From Spirulina sp. CCY15215 (GTDB taxonomy: Bacteria > Cyanobacteriota > Cyanobacteriia > Cyanobacteriales > Spirulinaceae): a DNA stretch of 63,174 nucleotides. The position numbers were made by a program, and so were the translations under genes. Location: NCBI RefSeq assembly GCF_016888125.1, contig NZ_JACSWA010000443.1, positions 1 to 63,174 of the forward strand, given 5' to 3'. Below, piece by piece: positions 1 to 10,200 of this stretch (position 1 is its first letter; every line of letters starts with the position of its first letter). The notes below the pieces were generated by a model. That model searched no databases and was not told where the DNA came from. It worked only from the letters and a program-made list of their open reading frames with translations.

Positions 1-65
1 TTGTTTAATTAGATACAGTAATTGTCCTGTTAAAAGTGCAATACAAAAGCACCCTAATTAAACAA
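1..65. repeat. 12-bp perfect inverted repeat at window start
   Basis: TTGTTTAATTAG at 1-12 is the exact reverse complement of CTAATTAAACAA at 54-65, with 41 bases between. The pair could fold as one long AT-rich stem in RNA, or be the arms of a small element. The left arm touches the window edge, so the repeat may be longer. No gene is visible in positions 1-132 apart from this and the GC-rich hairpin that follows. Confidence 0.6.
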
Positions 66-95
66 CTCCAAGGCGGTAGCGAAACTAATATAAAG

Positions 96-114
96 CCCTC
101 CTATAAGGACGGGG
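96..114 (+). other. GC-rich hairpin before the first small gene
   Basis: CCCTCCT (96-102) pairs imperfectly with AGGACGGGG (106-114) around a three-base loop. A pyrimidine-rich stretch with T runs follows to about 131, immediately before the ATG at 133. It could be a terminator of a transcript entering from the left, a leader hairpin of the small gene, or the end of an IS200/IS605-like element. The last idea rests only on general resemblance. Confidence 0.3.
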
Positions 115-132
115 TTTCTACCCATTTTTCTG

Positions 133-402
133 ATGAAGACTTCTCTTTATCTCGCAGGCACAGTGAGAATTGGCATAGCAATTGGAGTTAGCCTGCAACT
201 CCTGCTTTTTGGTGGGTCTGAGGCTGTTGCTCAAAGGAAAGGAACGGTTCACCCCCATAGGATTGCCTCCTCATCAAGCTCTCTAGAACGGGTTGATCCT
301 GCAAAAACGGCAAAACCCGATCGGTCCTTCGGTAATAATAAGAAATTCGATCCCGAAGATAATGGTAATCCTGATGGCACCAGAGGATCGGGAACTCGCT
401 GA
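133..402 (+). CDS. short exported peptide ending in a GTR motif
   Basis: This 89-residue protein has an N-terminal signal peptide: a lysine near the start, a hydrophobic core at about residues 10-28, and a plausible AVAQ cleavage site near residue 34. The mature part is small, polar and rich in Asp, Asn and Gly, with PDR-F in the middle, and ends in GSGTR. A second small exported protein at 38207 has PPDRG-FP and also ends in SGTR, so the two look like members of one short-peptide family. Motifs of this kind occur near the N-terminus of cyanobacterial DUF928 proteins (from memory). Function is unknown. The ATG at 133 is chosen because it gives a complete signal peptide. Confidence 0.6.
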   Translation: MKTSLYLAGTVRIGIAIGVSLQLLLFGGSEAVAQRKGTVHPHRIASSSSSLERVDPAKTAKPDRSFGNNKKFDPEDNGNPDGTRGSGTR

Positions 403-482
403 GTTCGCTAAATATTAACCTATATTAACTTTATTCATTATATTAACTCCATTAATTTTAGAAAATAGCAATAAACTCAAAG

Positions 483-507
483 AACCCACCTTAGAGAAAA
501 GTGGGTT
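483..507 (-). terminator. possible psbU terminator hairpin
   Basis: AACCCAC (483-489) and GTGGGTT (501-507) form a perfect 7-bp stem around an 11-base loop, about 40 bases past the psbU stop codon. No clean T run follows on the minus strand, so intrinsic termination is uncertain. It could serve both convergent genes. Confidence 0.4.
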
Positions 508-545
508 ATGAAATAGAACAGGTGTTAACAGAAAATAATGATTAA

Positions 546-977
546 TCAATCATAAATTCCATTGTTTAGGCGATCGTCTCCTTGGGTAAAGACATTCGTA
601 AGTTCGCCAACGGTGAATTGGTCTAAATTTGCCTCTAAGCGTTCCTTTTGACTTTCTGACAGTCCTGGTATATCGAGAACCGCCTCTACCGATTCATAAG
701 GGGCATTGCCGACGATTTTGCTTGCTAGAGTCGGATAGAATCCCTTTAACTGGCGAAATCCTCGGACGTTTGTATTATTCAAATCGATTTTTTGACCAAA
801 ATCAGTTTGCAGAAAATCGTCAGCTTCATTACGAAGTTCTGCTAGTACTGGAGAATTGATCGCCGTTGGCACATAAAATGCAGGCAAAGACATAGCTAGG
901 GTTTCTTGTCGTCCCCCAAAAACCAAACAAGTGACCGCTAGTAAGGCGATCGCTAAGACACGAATCACGTTTTTCAT
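546..977 (-). CDS. psbU: photosystem II 12 kDa extrinsic protein PsbU
   Basis: PsbU binds the lumenal face of cyanobacterial photosystem II and stabilises the oxygen-evolving manganese cluster. The protein has a hydrophobic signal for export to the thylakoid lumen (first ~30 residues). It then has the family's conserved run: the NEADDFLQTDFGQKIDLNN region, NTNVRGF, and a helix-hairpin-helix segment around LDIPGLSE. Length (about 143 aa as precursor) fits the family. The ATG at 977 is preferred to the TTG three bases upstream because AGGAGG lies five bases before it. The gene stands alone, facing away from ilvB across about 270 bases that hold both promoters. Confidence 0.95.
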   Translation of the reverse strand: MKNVIRVLAIALLAVTCLVFGGRQETLAMSLPAFYVPTAINSPVLAELRNEADDFLQTDFGQKIDLNNTNVRGFRQLKGFYPTLASKIVGNAPYESVEAVLDIPGLSESQKERLEANLDQFTVGELTNVFTQGDDRLNNGIYD

Positions 978-1187
978 CAAGTCCTCCTCAGCAATGCTCT
1001 AAAACAGAAAAAATAGAGATTTTTTAATTTTTGTGTGTCTGCTCCTCATCTTATCCCACAAAGGGAACAGTTATGCAGTCACTACCTAGCCGTTACCCGT
1101 CCACCTGTTAGAAAATCTTGACTTTTACAAAAATTTATAATACGATGGATGTTTATATTTTTTTCTAGAAAATGTAGTCTTAAAGAG

Positions 1188-1203
1188 TAGCCCTCCGAGG
1201 CTA
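1188..1203 (+). other. small hairpin in the ilvB leader
   Basis: TAGCC (1188-1192) and GGCTA (1199-1203) form a 5-bp stem about 45 bases before the ilvB start. Further upstream, TTGACT (1118) and TATAAT (1136) are present but only 12 bases apart, too close for a standard promoter, so no promoter is called. No attenuator peptide was seen. Confidence 0.25.
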
Positions 1204-1248
1204 ACACGCAAAAGTAAACAGAAAAAGTTTAGTCAGTTACAAAAAATT

Positions 1249-3108
1249 GTGATTTCTTCAAGCATATCCCCAACAACCCAATCAATCCAGACTCCTGTAA
1301 GGCGCACGGGAGCTTATGCCTTAATTGATAGTCTCGTTCGTCACGGAGTCAAGCATATTTTTGGCTATCCAGGGGGGGCAATTCTGCCCATTTACGATGA
1401 ATTGTATCGCGCTGAAGCCAGAGGCGACTTGCAACATATTTTAGTTAGACACGAACAGGGCGCGTCTCATGCTGCGGATGGTTACGCCCGTGCGACGGGG
1501 CAAGTTGGAGTCTGTTTTGCCACTTCCGGCCCCGGTGCAACCAATTTAGTGACGGGAATTGCCACGGCGCATCTCGATTCTATTCCGATGGTGGCCGTAA
1601 CGGGACAGGTGGGTAGAGGGGCGATCGGTTCTGATGCCTTCCAAGAAATCGATATTTGGGGCATTACTCTACCCATCGTCAAAAATTCTTATGTTGTCCG
1701 CCATCCGGAAGATATGGCGCGAATCGTGGCAGAAGCCTTTCATATTGCTAGTTCCGGTCGTCCGGGTCCCGTTCTCATTGATGTCCCGAAAGATGTGGGT
1801 TTAGAGGAATTCGACTATATTCCGGTCAAACCGGGGGCAGTGAAATTGGCGGGATTTCGTCCGACGGTGAAGGGCAACCCTCGGCAAATTAATGCGGCTT
1901 TAAAATTGCTCCAAAAGTCAGAACGTCCCCTTATGTACGTGGGGGGAGGGGCGATCGCCTCGGGGGCGCATCGACAATTACTGCAACTGGCGGAACATTT
2001 TCGCATTCCGGTTACTACAACTTTAATGGGTTTGGGGGCATTCGATGAGAATCATGCCCTTGCTGTGGGGATGTTAGGGATGCACGGGACGGCGTATGCT
2101 AATTTTGCCGTGAGTGAATGCGATTTATTAATTGCGATCGGGTCGAGATTTGACGATCGCGTGACGGGGAAACTGGATGAATTTGCCTCGAAAGCAAAGG
2201 TCATTCACATTGACATCGATCCGGCAGAAGTGAGTAAAAACCGCACCCCAGAGGTTCCCATTGTGGGGGATGTGAGGGTAGTGTTAACGCAAATGCTCGA
2301 TCGCATTGCAGAATTGGGACTTGAGACAGACACCGAGAGAACTAAGGCATGGTTAGAAAGGATTGCCCGTTGGCGCAAGGAATACCCTCTCGTGGTTCCC
2401 CACCATGCTGATAGTCTTGCCCCTCAAGAGGTGATTGTCGAAATTGGTCAACAGGCTCCCAATGCTTATTACACGACGGATGTGGGACAGCATCAAATGT
2501 GGGCGGCGCAGTTTATTAATTACGGTCCCCGGCGTTGGATTTCTAGTGCGGGTCTGGGGACAATGGGTTATGGTATGCCCGCCGCTTTGGGGGTTAAGGT
2601 GGCGCTTCCCGATGAGGAAGTGATTTGTATTAGCGGTGATGCCAGTTTCCAAATGAATCTACAAGAATTGGCGACCCTCGCGCAATATGGAATTGCGGCC
2701 AAAACGGTGATTATTAATAATGGCTGGCAGGGAATGGTGCGTCAATGGCAACAAACTTTTTTTGGCGAGCGTTATTCTTCCTCGAATATGGAGGTGGGAA
2801 TGCCGGATTTTGTCAAGTTGGCTGAGGCTTTTGGGGTGAAGGGAATTCTTATTAGCGATCGCAGCGAATTGAAAGGGGCGATCGCGGCAATGTTGGCTCA
2901 CGATGGTCCGGTTTTAGTGGATGCCCGAGTCACTAAAGATGAAAATTGCTATCCCATGATCGCCCCCGGTAAAAGCAACTCACAAATGTTGGGACTACCG
3001 AAAAAAAGTCAAGTTGATGCGGCGATCGGCTCGATCTATTGCAGCAGTTGCGATGCCAAAAATACCACGACCAATAAGTTCTGTCCTGAATGTGGCGCAA
3101 AACTTTAA
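1249..3108 (+). CDS. ilvB: acetolactate synthase large subunit with C-terminal zinc ribbon
   Basis: This is the catalytic subunit of acetohydroxyacid synthase. It condenses pyruvate with pyruvate or 2-oxobutyrate in branched-chain amino acid synthesis, using thiamine diphosphate. The [15 protein letters not shown] region, the cofactor-activating Glu69 in the RHEQGA motif, the central FAD-binding domain and the C-terminal diphosphate motif starting GDASFQMN are all present. Two features are odd. The usual enzyme end (MIAPGKSN near residue 585) is followed by about 30 extra residues with paired cysteines C598/C601 and C612/C615, a small zinc-ribbon pattern. The start is GTG, without an obvious Shine-Dalgarno site. 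The small subunit gene ilvH is not in the window. The gene overlaps the convergent neighbour by four bases. Confidence 0.95.
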   Translation: MISSSISPTTQSIQTPVRRTGAYALIDSLVRHGVKHIFGYPGGAILPIYDELYRAEARGDLQHILVRHEQGASHAADGYARATGQVGVCFATSGPGATNLVTGIATAHLDSIPMVAVTGQVGRGAIGSDAFQEIDIWGITLPIVKNSYVVRHPEDMARIVAEAFHIASSGRPGPVLIDVPKDVGLEEFDYIPVKPGAVKLAGFRPTVKGNPRQINAALKLLQKSERPLMYVGGGAIASGAHRQLLQLAEHFRIPVTTTLMGLGAFDENHALAVGMLGMHGTAYANFAVSECDLLIAIGSRFDDRVTGKLDEFASKAKVIHIDIDPAEVSKNRTPEVPIVGDVRVVLTQMLDRIAELGLETDTERTKAWLERIARWRKEYPLVVPHHADSLAPQEVIVEIGQQAPNAYYTTDVGQHQMWAAQFINYGPRRWISSAGLGTMGYGMPAALGVKVALPDEEVICISGDASFQMNLQELATLAQYGIAAKTVIINNGWQGMVRQWQQTFFGERYSSSNMEVGMPDFVKLAEAFGVKGILISDRSELKGAIAAMLAHDGPVLVDARVTKDENCYPMIAPGKSNSQMLGLPKKSQVDAAIGSIYCSSCDAKNTTTNKFCPECGAKL

Positions 3109-3941
3109 GGTGTTGGGGAAAAGGGCGGGATGAAGATCGCTTCGTTTTCTGCCTTTTCTGGTCTATTTTCAGTCTCTTCTGGGATTATTTTTCTTTCTTG
3201 ACTTTGCGATCGCCCTCGGGCAAGACGTAGCAGCAAGGCTTCTCCTCGCTCAATGCGCCAATAGTCACTCTCAAAGCTGGAGAATTGATGGGCAATAGTG
3301 AGGGCTTGCGGCCAATCTTGGTCTTTAAGGGCGAGATCGAATGCTTGGGTTATTTCTTCTCCTTTTTGCCATTCCTCCTGCCACTGGGCGATCGCCTCTT
3401 GAACAAGGGTATAGTCGGAACTACGAGGAGAAACGAGACCAGCAATACGCACTGCTTCGGGTAAATTGCCAGCATTCATTTGGTCTTGGGCTTGCTGCCA
3501 AAGCTGTTGCGACCAAAGATCCAAAGATTTTCGCGCATTCAAATAGAAGGGGCGATCGCTATCCCAAGATTCAACGAGGGCGATCGCGTTGATTAAATCT
3601 GTTTCTTCTCCCGACTGTGCCGCTAATTGGGCGCAGTATAGTCTCTCGCTATCGGCAGCCATTGGCGCGAGGGTTTGGCAGTTTTGCCAAGGTAAGCGCT
3701 GCATGAGCCACAAAGCCCCAATTCCTGACCCTGCTGCGACGAGAATGGCGGCAATGGGAAGGAAGAGAGATAAGCGCCAACCGCCATAATTTTGTCGTCT
3801 GGCGATAGGATGGGTTGGCGATCGCACAAGAGTTGCATGAGAAGTCAAGCGAATAATTTGCTGTCTTCCCTGATGTTGGGTTTTAACATCCGTTTGGGGT
3901 GTTAATCGTTCTTTGCGAGGGAGTCTTTCTGTATTTAGCAA
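3105..3941 (-). CDS. membrane-anchored protein of unknown function
   Basis: The family is not recognised. The protein (up to 278 aa) has a basic N-terminus, one transmembrane helix at about residues 57-80, and a mainly helical C-terminal part. That part is rich in Trp, Gln and Ala, with ALxxxDWPQAL-like segments that resemble degenerate TPR-type helical pairs. The tail is proline-rich. The reading frame opens at TTG (3941) and contains no ATG before the membrane helix, so the true start is unsure. It converges on ilvB with a four-base overlap. HIP1 sites are frequent within it, so it looks resident rather than newly acquired. Confidence 0.6.
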   Translation of the reverse strand: MLNTERLPRKERLTPQTDVKTQHQGRQQIIRLTSHATLVRSPTHPIARRQNYGGWRLSLFLPIAAILVAAGSGIGALWLMQRLPWQNCQTLAPMAADSERLYCAQLAAQSGEETDLINAIALVESWDSDRPFYLNARKSLDLWSQQLWQQAQDQMNAGNLPEAVRIAGLVSPRSSDYTLVQEAIAQWQEEWQKGEEITQAFDLALKDQDWPQALTIAHQFSSFESDYWRIERGEALLLRLARGRSQSQERKIIPEETENRPEKAENEAIFIPPFSPTP

Positions 3942-4104
3942 GGGGCTTCAATCAGATCGTTCATTTCTCGGTTAAAAAATATTAACCTATTTTGTCTTTG
4001 TCTCTAAATTTTGCTATAATACTTTTGCATTCCATTCTCGATGATTTAGTCAATTTTCGAGAGTGAAGCTGTCAAAGTACAGATAAATTAGGAGACTACC
4101 AATT

Positions 4105-7100
4105 ATGCCCGCCAGCGATCGCGGTGCCGATTTAACGGCATTGCCCCGACAAGCATCGATCGATTTAGCTCCCCTCGTTACTTTACTGGCTAAAGCGATC
4201 GCCGATGACAATAATTCTCCCGATGCGAAGAATCCCAAAAACCGCTCTCTTTTTAGCTACAATGCTGGGAAGAAACGCTTGCGGATTTGTACTTCTGGGG
4301 TACTGTTACGGCTCTTTACTTTATTAAACCGCGAACATACCTTTAAGTTAGAACCCGGGCGGGAATTCATACAGAATTTTAATCCACCTCGATATAAATT
4401 TCGCAGCCGTTTGGGAGGACAATTAACTGAGGGAAATAAAGAAAAACTTCCCCGTGCGATCGCAAATTTAAAACAAGCAATTACAGAAGAACTTGAGGCA
4501 GCTTTACCAGATGAAGTTTCTCTAACGGATTTAGTTTGTCAGGATGCAAACCAAGAACTAAAAAGAATTGCCAGTAAGGTTAAAACTTCGTTGAATGCGG
4601 TATCGGGAGAATCTAATTTATCTGCTTTGCTGTTTGAGGAAGATTTACCAGATCAGAAACAAAAAGCAAAGAAAGTGGCTAAATTGATTTCCGCCCGAGA
4701 AACTATTGAAGCGGGAGATTATTTTCTGAAAATGTGCGCTGCGATCGAGGATTATACGAAAAATCAATTGGGTTGGGATGAGGATGAAATTGAGGATGCG
4801 ATCGCGAGTTTAGAGGCAGAATATCGCAGTTCTGATAGTGAAATTAACAGCTTTCTCAACTTTCTCAATGATGAAGCCATGTCCAGAGTGCGGGCGCAAG
4901 TCAGCCGCCAAATTATGGACGCGATCGGGCAAGCGATCGCCAACAATTCGACGATCAATGAAAAACTTTTAGGGGAATATATTAGCCGCATTAACTATTT
5001 TATCGAACTGGTGAATGAGAATGGTTTTAGTCTCGATCTCACGGCTATCTATGGGGATAAAGCAGACATTAACTTTTTAAAATATGTGAATAATAGTTCC
5101 TTTTTTTGGAGTCTCGCAGTTTGGCCGGAATGGAATGCACAAATTTTTGAAGAGGAAACCTTGAACAGTGAAATTGTTCGCGATGTGACCTATCGTTTTC
5201 GCATTAATGGGCAAAATCCAGAATTCAAAAAACCTGCTTTTGAGGCACATTTGGACAATATCGAACAACATCTTTGTTCTGATGAAAAAGATCGCGCTTT
5301 CATGTCTCCTTTGCGAATTAATCGCTGTTTGGTAGAGTTGATTTTTCTTACAGTTATTGTTCCTAGCGATTTTAAAACTCCATTAAATAAAGAGGACATT
5401 TTGCAGGAAATGAAGACGATTAAAAAGCGTATTGAGGAAAATGATAATATTATCAAAAGCTCGATCGACAAGTTACGCAAAGAGGGATCGGGTTCAATGA
5501 AGCAAATTTCTACTGCTTTGATTGATGTGATTCGGAATAAAGGCAATAAAATTATTTCTCGAGTTCGCAAAACAACGTCTCAACAATATATTTGCGTAAA
5601 ACGAGGTATTCTCAATTTAGATCGCTTGCGCGGTGCAGAAATCGGCTCCAAAGATTTGTTACAAAAAGAAAAAGAATGGTTTCAAGAAATTGAAGTCGAT
5701 ACTAGCCCAAATGTTCCTAATTTGTTGTTTTCAATTAAAGTAAACATTGAGCTATCAGAACGAAACTTAGCAGCCAAAGAGGAAAAAACAACAATAAAAT
5801 TACAGCGTCAACTATCGTCAAAATTACTACAAATTCTTTGGATTCCTTACAAATATGAAAAAACGGCAACAGAGAAAGATCCAAACAAAAAATATCAACC
5901 TTCTCAGTCTGTCAAACAAGAAACAGGATGGACTGCTTCATCAACAATTCAAATTGAATATGAAACGAGGACATTAAAAAGAAATGAGAATCACTCCAAC
6001 AACCAGAAAAATGAAGAAGCTAAACAAATTCATGCAGTTGCGGTTACTGCTTTTCCGATTTTGATTTACTGTTGTCTTTGGAGTATTATCAAGCAAATCA
6101 AAGAACGCGATCGCGATGATGATTCTGCATTAACAGCTTTAATGTTGCGCTTTCAAGATAGTCGAGAAACCGACGATCGCAGTGGAGAGGGATATGTTTA
6201 TGCAGCAGCACAGGCGATCGAAGCTATATTAGCACGAGAACTTCCCGTGAGGATGCAGGGAATGGTTTTAGAGAATTCCCAAGGTAATAATTCTAGTTAT
6301 GTCAGAAAAGGGACATTCAATGCGTTATTGAGTGCATTTCCTTTGGTTATTTCCACTCCAGAAAAACCAGCAGTCCCGAAAATTGGGTTAATCTCTTATA
6401 TTGCACGTCCTTGCGATGAAAGTCCCCATGAAACGAAGAAAAATCATCTCTTTCTCAGCCAAAGTTATGTTGCAAATGCAGTTGATAAACCTTTTATTGG
6501 CTATGAATTAAAAGCAGAAAGAATGCAATCTGATATTGTTTCGGATGAGAAACTGAAAAATCAAAGACTCGTGGGAGAAGAAGTCGCATATCTACAAAAA
6601 CAAGGTTGCGAACATATTATTTTATTGTCTCATTCTTATAAAAGTCGTCGCATTAATAAAGTAGTGGAAGACAATACACCTCTCATCACGAAGGAATTTC
6701 TACAAGAATTATTTCAAACTTTTCCCGACTTAACTCTTTATACCCTCTTGCGGGATGTTTTTCCCGCCACACGCCTGCATAAAAGAGAGGACAAAGAAGC
6801 TGCATTTGAGATTTTACGCGCCAGCGATCATGGTGATTTTTCCAAGACATTTGCAGAGAGTCACCAGCGAGATATTATTCCCATTTATACCTTTGCAACC
6901 TTACACGCGATCGAACCCAAACATGAACAACGTCCTCAGTCGGGTTTTTGTATCTATTTTTTAGTCTCCGATCGCAGCACTGGAAATATTAACCAAACAG
7001 AGCGATCGCGCCAACATCTCATCAACCCCGAAGGGAATTCTACCATTCATCCCTGTCTTTTGAGTGTACTACGAGGGCTACATTTTATTGAAGCAGAAAA

Positions 7101-7278
7101 AGGGATTCAAAAGCAACAATATCTCCCAGTTCTCGATCCCTTTGGTTGGATTTCTCCCAATACGGTAGAAGCTGCGGGAGAGGTTCACATTATGCACTCG
7201 CGAAGAAAAGGAAAAGTTTTATTGAGTTATCGTGCGATATTAACTCATGTTTCTAGTGTTTTGAATATTGGAGGTTAG
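4105..7278 (+). CDS. large unrecognised protein, first gene of candidate defence operon
   Basis: No known family is recognised with confidence in this 1057-residue protein. Residues 1-400 are helical and charged. Residues 400-720 are Lys/Glu-rich. The last 300 residues look like a compact alpha/beta domain: a strand with KIGLISYIARPCDES (759-773), two further strands, a helix, then HIILLSHS (837-844) and a later strand YTLLRDVF. That order (three-strand sheet, helix, strand, with Asp771 at the end of strand 1) is compatible with an RNase H/PIWI-like fold, but this is inference. A GGAG box precedes the ATG. The stop lies two bases before the next start, so the two genes are almost certainly co-translated. 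Together with the downstream helicase it resembles the pPIWI-RE type of layout (PIWI-like protein plus helicase), which is only a hypothesis. Confidence 0.75.
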   Translation: MPASDRGADLTALPRQASIDLAPLVTLLAKAIADDNNSPDAKNPKNRSLFSYNAGKKRLRICTSGVLLRLFTLLNREHTFKLEPGREFIQNFNPPRYKFRSRLGGQLTEGNKEKLPRAIANLKQAITEELEAALPDEVSLTDLVCQDANQELKRIASKVKTSLNAVSGESNLSALLFEEDLPDQKQKAKKVAKLISARETIEAGDYFLKMCAAIEDYTKNQLGWDEDEIEDAIASLEAEYRSSDSEINSFLNFLNDEAMSRVRAQVSRQIMDAIGQAIANNSTINEKLLGEYISRINYFIELVNENGFSLDLTAIYGDKADINFLKYVNNSSFFWSLAVWPEWNAQIFEEETLNSEIVRDVTYRFRINGQNPEFKKPAFEAHLDNIEQHLCSDEKDRAFMSPLRINRCLVELIFLTVIVPSDFKTPLNKEDILQEMKTIKKRIEENDNIIKSSIDKLRKEGSGSMKQISTALIDVIRNKGNKIISRVRKTTSQQYICVKRGILNLDRLRGAEIGSKDLLQKEKEWFQEIEVDTSPNVPNLLFSIKVNIELSERNLAAKEEKTTIKLQRQLSSKLLQILWIPYKYEKTATEKDPNKKYQPSQSVKQETGWTASSTIQIEYETRTLKRNENHSNNQKNEEAKQIHAVAVTAFPILIYCCLWSIIKQIKERDRDDDSALTALMLRFQDSRETDDRSGEGYVYAAAQAIEAILARELPVRMQGMVLENSQGNNSSYVRKGTFNALLSAFPLVISTPEKPAVPKIGLISYIARPCDESPHETKKNHLFLSQSYVANAVDKPFIGYELKAERMQSDIVSDEKLKNQRLVGEEVAYLQKQGCEHIILLSHSYKSRRINKVVEDNTPLITKEFLQELFQTFPDLTLYTLLRDVFPATRLHKREDKEAAFEILRASDHGDFSKTFAESHQRDIIPIYTFATLHAIEPKHEQRPQSGFCIYFLVSDRSTGNINQTERSRQHLINPEGNSTIHPCLLSVLRGLHFIEAEKGIQKQQYLPVLDPFGWISPNTVEAAGEVHIMHSRRKGKVLLSYRAILTHVSSVLNIGG

Positions 7279-7280
7279 CA

Positions 7281-10200
7281 ATGCAAAATAATGGTTTAAA
7301 TAATACTTCAGTGTGGGGAAGAGTCTTTGAAATTTCCGTACAACGGGGGATTTTAGCGTATTTAATTCATTCTCAACTCTTAGATCGAGAACATCCTCAA
7401 TTTTCAGACTGGAAAGAAACAAAAATCAATCAGTTAATTAAACAACTATTTCTCGTTTTACAAGTGACGGATGAGAATTCTAAACAATGGATTCAAGATT
7501 ATGTTCGTTATCTGCTCATTTTTGGCTATGGTTTGGGGTGGAGTACCTTACGAGAATGTTTCAAGCATCAGTTTAATTTTAAACCTGCTAAAAAAATGAA
7601 ATTAGAGGCGATTTGGTGTCCTTTAACTTTACCCGGAGTTGACGATCCGAGGTTTGCAGAAGATCCTCAAAATATTGAGCGACAAAAAACAATACTTGCT
7701 TTTTGTGAAGCATTTAAACTTCCAACGATCGAGCCTTCTATTGTGAATAAAGGTTATCCCGCAAGGGCAGATTTTTTGTTGTGGTTATCGCCTAGATATT
7801 CAGAAACGAAAAGGCGTAAAGATGACTATATTTTATGTTTTGAATTTTCTTATAATGGGTTGCGAGAATTTAAAGATTTTAGCCGGGAAATATCTCATTG
7901 TGAAGAGATTGCACGCTATGCTCGCTATTTGGACTCTCGCGGGAGTTTCTCGCGAATTTGTGCGGAGGTAAAGGACGATAATCTCGATTTTAGTAAGAGA
8001 TTAAAAAATCATTTAATTGCCTTTAGTAGCCGAGATAAACCCCTTTATAAACTCTGCCAGTCTTCTTCTTATACCGATCGCTTACTCACTATATTATACA
8101 GCCAAAAACGCTTGCAAAACCCCTGTGAAGCGAGAGCAATGGCGATTACTTCTAATGGGTTGGAAAGTTTGGCGGTGCATTTTACGGGGAATGCTTCCGA
8201 GTCTGATTCTCGTATTCAATTACTGCGATCGCTAGGTGCAGCCTATCGAGAGATGAAAACCCTTGGAGATGACGATCCCACAGAACTCGATCGCGAGATT
8301 AAATTAGCCTTTAAAAAACTTTTAATTTCCCTTCCCAAAGCATTTAAAGAACAAGTCAAACCGTTACTAAATAAACCCAGTTTAACCCATAACATCGATT
8401 TTGATTGTCATGAAACAGTCGAGGACTATTTTCAACCGATGCAGTCTCTCGATCGCACTACAATTATCCAATCTATTGAGGAGACAGAGGCACTCACAGA
8501 GTTTTTCGATACTTCTCCGCGTGAGTATATCAATAGGTTTTTACAGCAAGATTCTCTGCCGTTGCGATCGGTTCATGCAGCAACTATTGAAGCAGGATTA
8601 AATGCAGCAAAAAAGGGATGTGTGAATGCGATCGCGTTGGAAGGAAATCCAGGAATTGGCAAAACAACGGCGGTAGTTTCTTATCTGAAAAAACAAACGG
8701 AAGGATTCTTATTTCTCTATGCAAGTCCTCGAGTGGCAATTAATCGCGATGTGACGCAAAAATTGGCTCGTGAAGAGGGAGAATGTACGGGAATTCTAAC
8801 TCTAACTAGCAGTGCAAAATTAATCGGCTTGGCGAAAAAATATTACCAATCTAAAAATAAAAAAAGCAAGCGATCGGTTGATACAATGGCGGTTGTTGAT
8901 GGATTAAAAGATTTTAAAGATCCCGAAAGTAATATTCTTTTTGTAACCCCGGAAGAAGAGCGAGAGATTAATGAGAATATTATCGATCCTCGTCGCTGGA
9001 AAAAATCGGCAAATGAACGAGAATATTTGATGGAAACTAAAAGAAATCCGGGGGTTTTAAGAACATTGGCGAGATCGGCTCGTTTGTCATTAGAAGCTAA
9101 TCCAAAATGCGATCGCGTTGTCATTACTGCCGCGACTCAAGGTTATCGCAAGTTAGACCAAAAAACAACAATTAAAGCATTAGGAGAATTATTTAAGAAT
9201 TCAGTTGATAAGAAACCCGGAATTAAAGAACGTCAAGACTTTTCGCGCCGCATTTCCACTATTATCGTCATGGTTGATGAAATTGCAGGGGATAGTGCAG
9301 GAGCCTTATTTGTTCGCGAAATTGCTAACTTTTTACAGCAACAATTTATCGATCCATTTGAGAGGAAAACCTCTCCTTTTCGCGTGGTTTTGGTTCTCGC
9401 TGATGCGTCTTTGAGCAATGAAATTGTGTTGGATAACTTTATTAATTCTGGGACTCAATCTCGCGATCGCGTTCCCGATAAAGTGCTGATTAGTCGCAGT
9501 CGAGGAGAATCTCCTTTTCGCGTTACGGGGTCTTATTTAAAGTTAGGAAATCGAACTTATCCGACGCTGCACGTTATGACAAATAGTTATCCCGCAACAG
9601 AGTTAAAAATTGATTATCGCATTCGTCTTTCTTCGATTTCTCCTGCACTGAATAGCGACGGAAATAAACAATCGATCGCGAGAGCAATTCGAGAACAATC
9701 TGAGGATTTATCCTTAGAGAATTCTTATCGAGAAATTAAACGTGCGGTTAATAATAAAGCCGGACAAATTATCTTTTTTGCTCAAGATAAAGCCTTTTTG
9801 CGAGAATTGCAAACTAAATTAACAGAAGGTGATGAAAAACTATTTCATGCCGATCGCGTTGCAGTTCTCGATCAAAGCGTTCCCGCAGCGAAAAAACAGG
9901 AATTAATTAGCGAACCGAGACGCGATGAAATTCGCTTGTTTCTGATGACTTCTTCGGGATCGAGAGGGATTTCTTTTCCTTTAGCAGATTGGATTATTGC
10001 TTCTTTTCCTCGCTTTAATATTGAATCTTCTCTGATGGAAATCGCGCAATTAATTTATCGGGGACGAGGGGAATATACAGACCCCGTAACACTAGAGAAA
10101 AAATTTGGGGATGCGCGATCGCGTCGCTTGGTCTTTTTTATTCACGATTTCTTTATTGTCGAAGATCGAGAGGAAGAAATCGATCGCCGTCAATGGTTGC

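Noticed and set aside
1118-1141. TTGACT/TATAAT as the ilvB promoter
   Set aside because: Spacing of 12 bases is too short for a sigma-70 promoter.
2353-2652. Antisense open frames inside ilvB, the SDR, TPR and other genes
   Set aside because: They lie wholly in well-supported genes, show no domain or start signal, and arise from codon bias and HIP1.
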